From contig DATDVL010000050.1 of assembly GCA_035290025.1 (NCBI GenBank), positions 1-25,705 on the forward strand: 25,705 nucleotides of DNA. Direction: 5' to 3'. Below the pieces are notes generated by a model, which was given only the letters and a program-made list of their open reading frames with translations, made no database searches and was not told where the DNA came from. This stretch comes from DATDVL01 sp035290025. GTDB lineage: Archaea; Nanobdellota; Nanobdellia; SCGC-AAA011-G17; DATDVL01. Made by a program: the position numbers and the translations under genes. Of the stretch, positions 20,896-25,705 are shown piece by piece. Every line of letters begins with the position of its first letter. Position 1 is the first letter of the stretch.

Positions 20896-21251
20896 TGAAG
20901 ACTGTACATACGATGATTGAACGGCCGATGGAGATTCGTCGTGCATTGTTAGAGGCTGCTCTGCGTTCTACGGAGATTTTGAAGGCTGAAGAGACATTTC
21001 ATGATTTGCGTGAGCAAAAGGAATCGTTGAAGAAAGAGTTTCGCTTGAGTCTTGCTCGTTTGAAGCGTACAGCTATGGCTTTGCAGAAGTCTTTGCCTGT
21101 TTTGCCTCGTGATTTGGATATGCCTGCGAAACCAGTGAAAATTGTCGAGTCTAAAGTCAAGGATGATCCTAAAGTCCCCGTGACGACGCGTCAGCGTTTG
21201 GATGCTGATTTGCGTGCATTGCAAGAGCGTATTAATAAGCTGAAGATTTAG
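20892..21251 (+). CDS. Unknown helical partner protein, 119 residues
   Basis: This protein is predominantly helical: IERPMEIRRALLEAALRSTE, EETFHDLREQKESLKKEFRL and SLARLKRTAMALQKSLPVLP, then a proline-containing hinge (about 68-98) and a final helix RLDADLRALQERINKLKI. Heptad-like spacing suggests a coiled coil. No catalytic motif is seen. ATG 20892 (second ATG at 20895) is inside the stop codon of the preceding gene, a coupled start without a clear ribosome binding site. Partnership with the preceding coiled-coil protein is inference from coupling. No terminator hairpin was noticed after it. Confidence 0.75.
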   Translation: MMKTVHTMIERPMEIRRALLEAALRSTEILKAEETFHDLREQKESLKKEFRLSLARLKRTAMALQKSLPVLPRDLDMPAKPVKIVESKVKDDPKVPVTTRQRLDADLRALQERINKLKI

Positions 21252-21331
21252 TTCTGGGAATGATAATTTTTCTTTAAAATTTTTAAGGTCCATAAGCTTT
21301 TTGAAGTGGTAAATTATGTCTAAAGTTACGC

Positions 21332-21784
21332 ATGGAAGGCGTTAATAGAAAATACTGTCGTGCAGATTTTTATTGTTTGGATTATGGTGGTGTTCTTCTT
21401 AATGTGACTTTGGGTGTTGCTGGTGGTTTGTGTCATCGTGTCAACATGGGTAGTAATACCGTTTATCAAATGGGTGGTCTGGTGGCTATGGTTCTTCCTC
21501 CTATGGCGGAGACGTTGAAACTGTTGGATAGTATGCCTATACCTATTGCTCAGCAGAGGGGTATTCTTCGTGGTAGTGTTGCTACAGAGATTTTCTTCTC
21601 AAGTTTTGTGCGTAATGCGGTCTTAGGGGTAACTTCTTTCATTGCTGCAACAAATTATGATGCTTTGTTGGATAGTCATCGTTGGTCTACTCCAGGTGGT
21701 GTTGCTCTAGGTCTAACAGGTTTAGTAGTAGGTTACTTTGAGTGGCGTAAAAATAGGGTAAAATCTTTCTTGGAAAGTGTTTAA
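21332..21784 (+). CDS. Unknown small membrane protein, 150 residues
   Basis: This protein has hydrophobic segments at about 17-32 (YGGVLLNVTLGVAGGL), 45-60 (GGLVAMVLPP), 85-105 (FFSSFVRNAVLGVTSFIA) and 121-138 (GGVALGLTGLVVGYF). No family is recognised. The start is uncertain: ATG 21332 is used, but an ATG at 21316 in another frame, nearer the expected distance from the TATA-like TTTTTAAGG (about 21280-21287), opens a nine-codon frame overlapping it. A frameshift or a true leader peptide is possible. Upstream in-frame codons reach a TGA at 21302 without a usable start. Confidence 0.6.
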   Translation: MEGVNRKYCRADFYCLDYGGVLLNVTLGVAGGLCHRVNMGSNTVYQMGGLVAMVLPPMAETLKLLDSMPIPIAQQRGILRGSVATEIFFSSFVRNAVLGVTSFIAATNYDALLDSHRWSTPGGVALGLTGLVVGYFEWRKNRVKSFLESV

Positions 21785-21855
21785 TTTTTATTTAAATAGT
21801 TCTAAAAAGGCTTAATGCTCATGAAAAGTGAAAGAGTATCCGCTGTTCGCGGAGT

Positions 21856-23274
21856 TTATATCTGGCTGGTTAATTGAAGTGCTGCTGCTCGCATGTCAGG
21901 TGCATTAATAATGTCTCTTCCAACAATGGCGTTCCAGAAGTCGCCTGCTACTTTTCCTGTGTCAGATATTTTTCCGCCTTGTGCAACAAATCCAGGTGCA
22001 TATAATGTAGGTATGACAATCCCTTCGCTTTGCACTATTTCTCTCCAGTGTTTTACAGCTTCTGGTTTGTTGCCGGGTACGACAAAATTGGTTACTCCTG
22101 CTCGTGCTGCTATGCGGTACATTTGTTCAATACCTTCTGGAGTAATATAACCTCCATCAGTGGTTTTGTAACAGTTATGAGTCATTTCTCCACCGACAAT
22201 AACTTTCAGTCCTCGGTCAAGTGCGTGATAAATCCATGCTCGTTGTGTTTCTGGTCCTGCTTGTGGAAAAAGGATGACGGTGTCAATGCCTGCTTCTTGG
22301 CAGAGAATGGCAAATTCTTTTCCTGTGTCTGGAATGTCTGTTCCTGCTTTTTGATGGTCATAAATTAATGGTTTATCAGTATATTTTCTTGCTATTCTTA
22401 CAACTTGTGGTAAGCCATAGCGTAATCCTAAATTAAAACCTAGTTTATAGCCACCAATTTTGTCAATATCAGCAGTAGTCTTAACTAGTTCTTCGAATTG
22501 TTCTAATGTTCGCATATCGCATGCTGGTATGACTGTTCTATCAGCACTAGTAACAACTCTTTTTTCTAGTGTTATGCCAAATTGTGCTCGTGCTTCATCT
22601 GTTCCATAAACACGCAAGTAAGTACGCATGCGTTCAAGTGCTGTTTGGTCTATTCCTTCTCGCCCTCTCAAGTGTTCATAGATATCGTGAGCATTAACAA
22701 TTGAATGAACAGGTACGTTTCTTCTGGTGCTGAATTCTGTTACTGCATTTTTTCCGTCAAGTCCTACTTCTTGTCTGTCTACTCCTATGAATAATCCTGT
22801 GCACTGTGTTTCTTCTGTTATGCGTGCAAGAAGGTCGAGTGCTTCATCTTTTGTTTGTGCGGTAGTTAAGACATCATCAACCATGATAAAGCGTGAACCT
22901 TTTTTTAATTGAGTTCCAACAAGCATTGCTTTTTGTAAGTTATCTTTGCTGGTTGCTTCTCCATGGTCTTTTGCTTCTTTTCTGTCAAAGACGAAAGGAA
23001 TGTCTTTTTCATCAGTGGATAAAGCGCTTGCAGTATTAATTGCTAAGGGTACGCCTTTGTAGGCAGGTCCGAAAACTGCATCGTAAGTAACTCCGCTTGC
23101 AACAACTGCTGCAGCGAAGGCAGCCCCTAAACGTCGTGCTGCATTGCCCGTGCTAAAGTCTCCAACATTTACAAAGTAGGGTGATAGGCGTTTGCTTTTC
23201 AGAGATCGATCTCCAAAGGCTAATGCTCCTGCTTGAATAAGAAAGTCGATGAATTCTGCTTTGTAGGTTTCCAT
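21856..23274 (-). CDS. Fused orotate phosphoribosyltransferase / OMP decarboxylase
   Basis: One 472-residue chain holds the last two steps of UMP synthesis. Residues 1-215 are OPRTase (orotate plus PRPP to OMP): FGPAYKGVPLA, FVFDRKEAKDHGEA and the PRPP loop IMVDDVLTTAQT with D133 and D134. Residues about 240-465 look like an OMP decarboxylase (OMP to UMP): KLGFNLGLRYG, the catalytic-type block YDHQKAGTDIPDTG (D306, K309, D313), VILFPQAGPETQ, VGGEMTH and a final ITPEGIEQMYRIAARAG then FVVPGN. The D-x2-K-x3-D spacing is wider than the common D-x-K-x2-D. Domain order is as in eukaryotic UMPS. Start ATG 23274 was chosen over ATG 23307 because GGAGG lies eight bases before it. Confidence 0.88.
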   Translation of the reverse strand: METYKAEFIDFLIQAGALAFGDRSLKSKRLSPYFVNVGDFSTGNAARRLGAAFAAAVVASGVTYDAVFGPAYKGVPLAINTASALSTDEKDIPFVFDRKEAKDHGEATSKDNLQKAMLVGTQLKKGSRFIMVDDVLTTAQTKDEALDLLARITEETQCTGLFIGVDRQEVGLDGKNAVTEFSTRRNVPVHSIVNAHDIYEHLRGREGIDQTALERMRTYLRVYGTDEARAQFGITLEKRVVTSADRTVIPACDMRTLEQFEELVKTTADIDKIGGYKLGFNLGLRYGLPQVVRIARKYTDKPLIYDHQKAGTDIPDTGKEFAILCQEAGIDTVILFPQAGPETQRAWIYHALDRGLKVIVGGEMTHNCYKTTDGGYITPEGIEQMYRIAARAGVTNFVVPGNKPEAVKHWREIVQSEGIVIPTLYAPGFVAQGGKISDTGKVAGDFWNAIVGRDIINAPDMRAAALQLTSQI

Positions 23275-23282
23275 AATATAAT

Positions 23283-23330
23283 CCTCCAATAAACTTGATA
23301 AAAACACGTACTTGACAGTTATTATAAACG
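23283..23330 (-). promoter_or_regulatory. Promoter and Shine-Dalgarno of the UMP synthesis gene
   Basis: On the minus strand CGTTTATAAT (23330-23321) is the TATA-like element and GGAGG (23287-23283) is the ribosome binding site. This gives a leader of about 20-25 bases and excludes the longer N-terminus. Confidence 0.55.
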
Positions 23331-23408
23331 TATGTCACCCATTTTTTTGGTGAAAATCTAGTGCAGAAATGAAAAGATATTTATAGAACTAGACAGCAAG
23401 TCATAATA

Positions 23409-23858
23409 ATGAATTTTGTTCACCCCTACGATTGGAGCACTAATGTTCATCGTAGAATTTTTGCTGTTGCTGACCACGCTCGCTGGGTTGCTGTCGGAAT
23501 TAGTGGTTTGGGTGTTGGTCTTGCTGATGATGGTGATCAGCTTATGAATTGGTTTGCTGGCGGGTTTTTAGTGTATATGGGCATTGTTTTAGGTCAAAAA
23601 TTGAGTTATTTTTCTCGTTTTGATAAGGGTGATAATTATGAAACAAATGCTCTTTCTAGGGATTTTTGCGTGGCGATGGGTAGTTTACAAAGTGCTCTTT
23701 TTGGTCAGCATGCAAAATTGGAAAGTTTAGTCAGTGGTATTACAGAAATTAGTGGGGTAGTCTTTTTGGATAGTATTGCTGCCATAGGGTGTTTGCTTGC
23801 TCATGAGTCAAAAGATGATATTTTAGCTGGTTTCAATAGCAAGTCTATTGATAGTTAG
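23409..23858 (+). CDS. Unknown small membrane-associated protein, 149 residues
   Basis: I do not recognise this protein. It has weakly hydrophobic, glycine-rich segments at about 27-43 (RWVAVGISGLGVGLA) and 48-65 (WFAGGFLVYMGIVLGQKL), a charged middle (SYFSRFDKGDNYETNAL), and later segments near 87-140 with alternating small residues (VSGITEISGVVFLDSIAAIGC). A GATATTTATAGA box (about 23376-23387) is about 28 bases before ATG 23409, fitting a leaderless start. It resembles the 150-residue protein at 21332-21784 in length and glycine content, but no clear sequence alignment is evident. AlaRS follows after 47 bases with its own TATA-like box. Confidence 0.6.
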   Translation: MNFVHPYDWSTNVHRRIFAVADHARWVAVGISGLGVGLADDGDQLMNWFAGGFLVYMGIVLGQKLSYFSRFDKGDNYETNALSRDFCVAMGSLQSALFGQHAKLESLVSGITEISGVVFLDSIAAIGCLLAHESKDDILAGFNSKSIDS

Positions 23859-23905
23859 GTTGTAGTTCCGTAACGTTTTTAATCCTTGTTCTATCCTTCT
23901 AAATC

Positions 23906-25705
23906 ATGTTAACTGATAAGTTAGTAAAAAAAGAATTTAAATTAAAAGCGTCTAAGACTCCGGAAAAGTTTTATGCGGTGAATGTTCTGCGTTCTGAGGG
24001 TTTTTCTCGTAGGCAGTGTCCTAAGTGTCAAACGTTTTTTTGGAGTTCGGGTCATGATGTCTGTGGTGATCCTTCGTGTTCTGGTGGTTTTCGTTTTTTA
24101 GATAAGAAGGTTACGACGAAGGATTTGTCATATGTTGATTTTTGGAAAGTTTTTTCGACATTTTTTAAGAAGAAGGGTTATACGCCTATTAAGCGTTATC
24201 CTGTTGCTGCTCGTTGGCGTACAGATACTGATTTCGTTCAGGCTTCTATTTATGATTTCCAGCCTTTTGTGGTTTCGGGTGAGGTTGAGCCTCCTGCTAA
24301 TCCTTTGGTAGTTCCGCAGTTTTGTTTGCGTTTTAATGATGTTGATAATGTGGGTTTGACGGGTGCGCATTATACAGGTTTTGTTATGATTGGTCAGCAC
24401 GCATTTATGCCTCCAGAGAAGTGGAATCAGGAGCAGTATTTTAAGGATATTCATGATTGGTTGAAGTCTGGTTTGGGTTTGAAGAATCAGGATATTGTTT
24501 TTCATGAGGATGCTTGGGCAGGTGGTGGTAATTTTGGTCCTTCTATGGAGTTTTTTTCTCATGGTTTGGAGTTAGGTAACCAGGTCTATATGCAGTATCA
24601 GCAGACTCCTGCGGGTCCTAAGGAGTTGAAGTTGAAAGTGTTGGATATGGGTATGGGGTATGAGCGTAATGTCTGGTTTACGCAGGGTAAAGCTATGAGT
24701 TATGAGTCAACATTCCCTACGGTGTGTAAAAAGTTGTATCAATTAACAGGTTTGAAGCCTAATCAGGATGTGGTGAAACGTTTCTTGCCGTTTGCTTCGT
24801 ATTTGAATGCTGATGAGGTTGATGATGTTCAGGCTGCGTGGTTGCGTATTGCTCATGAGCTGAAGATGGATGTTCAAGAATTAAAGAAAGAGATTATTCC
24901 TTTGTCTGCTTTGTATTCTGTTGCTGAGCATACTCGTTCGTTGTTGGTTGCCTTGTCTGATTCTGCTTTGCCTTCTAATGTGGGTGGTGGTTATAATTTG
25001 CGTACATTGTTCCGTCGTGCCGAGTCGTTTATTCAGCAGTATGATTGGAATGTTGATGTGTCTGATGTTGCTGACTGGCATGCTGTTTATTTGAAGAAGT
25101 TGTTTCCTGAATTGTCTACTGCTTTGGCTGATGTTCGTAAAATTTTAAATGTAGAAAAGGTGAAATTCCAGGCTACGCGTGAGAAGACTGCTGCTCTTGT
25201 TGCTAAGTTGAAGTTTGATGAGGTTGATAATGCTAAATTGTTAGAATTATATGATTCTCAGGGTATTGCTCCTGAGCTGGTTCGTGAAGAGTTTGGTAAG
25301 CAAAAGAAGAAACTGGTTATTCCTGATAATTTTTATGCTCGTGTTGCCGATTTGCATGAGAAAAAGGCTCAGGTGCATCAGACGATAGCAGCTGACGCAG
25401 AGTTAGTTCTAGATATGCCTAATATTTCTGATACACAAGCATTATATTTTGATGATTGGAAGAAGAATACTTTTTCCGCTAAAGCAGTCCAGATTGTTGA
25501 TAAAAAGGTTGTTCTTGATAAGACTGTTTTTTATCCAACGTCTGGCGGGCAATTACATGATATCGGAACAATTAATGGGATAAAAGTTGATAATGTAATA
25601 AAGCAAGGCCCATATATTATTCATGTGTTGGAGTCTTCTCCTCGGTTTAAGGTTGGTCAAGTTGTTGAGGGTGTTATTGATGCTGCTCGTCGTAAGCAGT
25701 TGGCG
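23906..25705 (+). CDS. alaS: Alanyl-tRNA synthetase, archaeal type, 3' end outside
   Basis: The frame from ATG 23906 remains open for exactly 600 codons to the right edge. Full archaeal AlaRS is about 900 residues, so two thirds are visible. It charges tRNA-Ala. An archaeal-specific N-terminal zinc site is present (C38, C41, C53, C58). The catalytic domain shows KRYPVAARWRTDTDFVQASI, EPPANPLVVPQFCLRFND, VGLTGAHYTGFVMIGQHAF and EDAWAGGGNFGPSMEFF. The start of the editing/second half is FYPTSGGQLHDIGTI. The editing-site His/Cys motifs lie beyond the edge. TATA-like GTTTTTAAT (23875-23883) is centred about 27 bases before the ATG, implying a leaderless mRNA. Its codons show the plus-strand T/G bias strongly. 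Confidence 0.95.
   Translation, partial: MLTDKLVKKEFKLKASKTPEKFYAVNVLRSEGFSRRQCPKCQTFFWSSGHDVCGDPSCSGGFRFLDKKVTTKDLSYVDFWKVFSTFFKKKGYTPIKRYPVAARWRTDTDFVQASIYDFQPFVVSGEVEPPANPLVVPQFCLRFNDVDNVGLTGAHYTGFVMIGQHAFMPPEKWNQEQYFKDIHDWLKSGLGLKNQDIVFHEDAWAGGGNFGPSMEFFSHGLELGNQVYMQYQQTPAGPKELKLKVLDMGMGYERNVWFTQGKAMSYESTFPTVCKKLYQLTGLKPNQDVVKRFLPFASYLNADEVDDVQAAWLRIAHELKMDVQELKKEIIPLSALYSVAEHTRSLLVALSDSALPSNVGGGYNLRTLFRRAESFIQQYDWNVDVSDVADWHAVYLKKLFPELSTALADVRKILNVEKVKFQATREKTAALVAKLKFDEVDNAKLLELYDSQGIAPELVREEFGKQKKKLVIPDNFYARVADLHEKKAQVHQTIAADAELVLDMPNISDTQALYFDDWKKNTFSAKAVQIVDKKVVLDKTVFYPTSGGQLHDIGTINGIKVDNVIKQGPYIIHVLESSPRFKVGQVVEGVIDAARRKQLA

Noticed and set aside
23275..23307. Eleven-residue N-terminal extension of the OPRT-OMPDC fusion
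   Set aside because: The GGAGG ribosome binding site lies within it and points to ATG 23274.
21332..23858. The two glycine-rich 150-residue membrane proteins as paralogues
   Set aside because: Similar length and composition only; I could not align shared motifs by eye.
24128..24562. A 144-codon minus-strand frame inside alaS
   Set aside because: Antisense to the catalytic domain of AlaRS, whose motifs are intact; no start signal.
1..25705. CRISPR arrays, insertion sequences, rRNA or toxin-antitoxin pairs
   Set aside because: No regularly spaced repeats, transposase motifs, rRNA-like sequence or typical small overlapping toxin-antitoxin pairs were found. The PIN-like protein is longer than VapC and lacks a VapB-like partner.

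Overview
The window is dense archaeal chromosome. It carries archaeal-type prolyl- and alanyl-tRNA synthetases, ribosomal protein L15e, the TFE-alpha transcription factor, the NreA repair protein and a stand-alone ADP-forming acyl-CoA synthetase beta subunit. Most genes have a TATA-like box about 26-31 bases before the start codon. The small compact genes, AT-rich sequence, stand-alone small membrane proteins and a coiled-coil gene pair beginning MGLFSKKK suggest a DPANN archaeon, perhaps Woesearchaeota-like. Archaea is firm; the phylum is inference.

Layout. 1-1760: an edge-truncated unknown gene, a 40-residue zinc ribbon, a DUF2177 membrane protein, tRNA-Pro(CGG), and an AT-rich four-helix membrane protein whose stop codon lies inside the tRNA 3' end. 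1799-9301: a PepN-like M1 aminopeptidase, inorganic pyrophosphatase, ProRS, a secreted transglutaminase-like protein, and the acyl-CoA synthetase beta subunit. 9237-12086 (minus): an operon of TrmB-like regulator, DHH phosphoesterase and PIN-like protein. 12172-14692 (plus): a three-gene operon of a P-loop NTPase-CYTH fusion and two unknown proteins; this is the best candidate for an undescribed system. 14742-18337: small membrane proteins, L15e, NreA and an AT-rich membrane-anchored protein. 18371-21784: an M50 membrane protease, TFE-alpha with a lysine-rich tail, a TSP3-repeat secreted protein, the coiled-coil pair and a small membrane protein. 21856-25705: a fused orotate phosphoribosyltransferase/OMP decarboxylase, a small membrane protein, and the 5' two thirds of AlaRS running off the right edge.

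Two genome-scale signals stand out. First, the plus strand is rich in T and G almost everywhere, whichever strand the gene is on. Minus-strand proteins are therefore rich in Thr/Gln/Ile/Lys and plus-strand proteins in Val/Gly/Asp/Leu. A few genes break this pattern and may be recent arrivals. Second, many genes look leaderless, with the TATA box about 27 bases before the start codon, while others have clear Shine-Dalgarno motifs. No gene-free stretch exceeds about 110 bases. I saw no CRISPR array, insertion sequence or rRNA.
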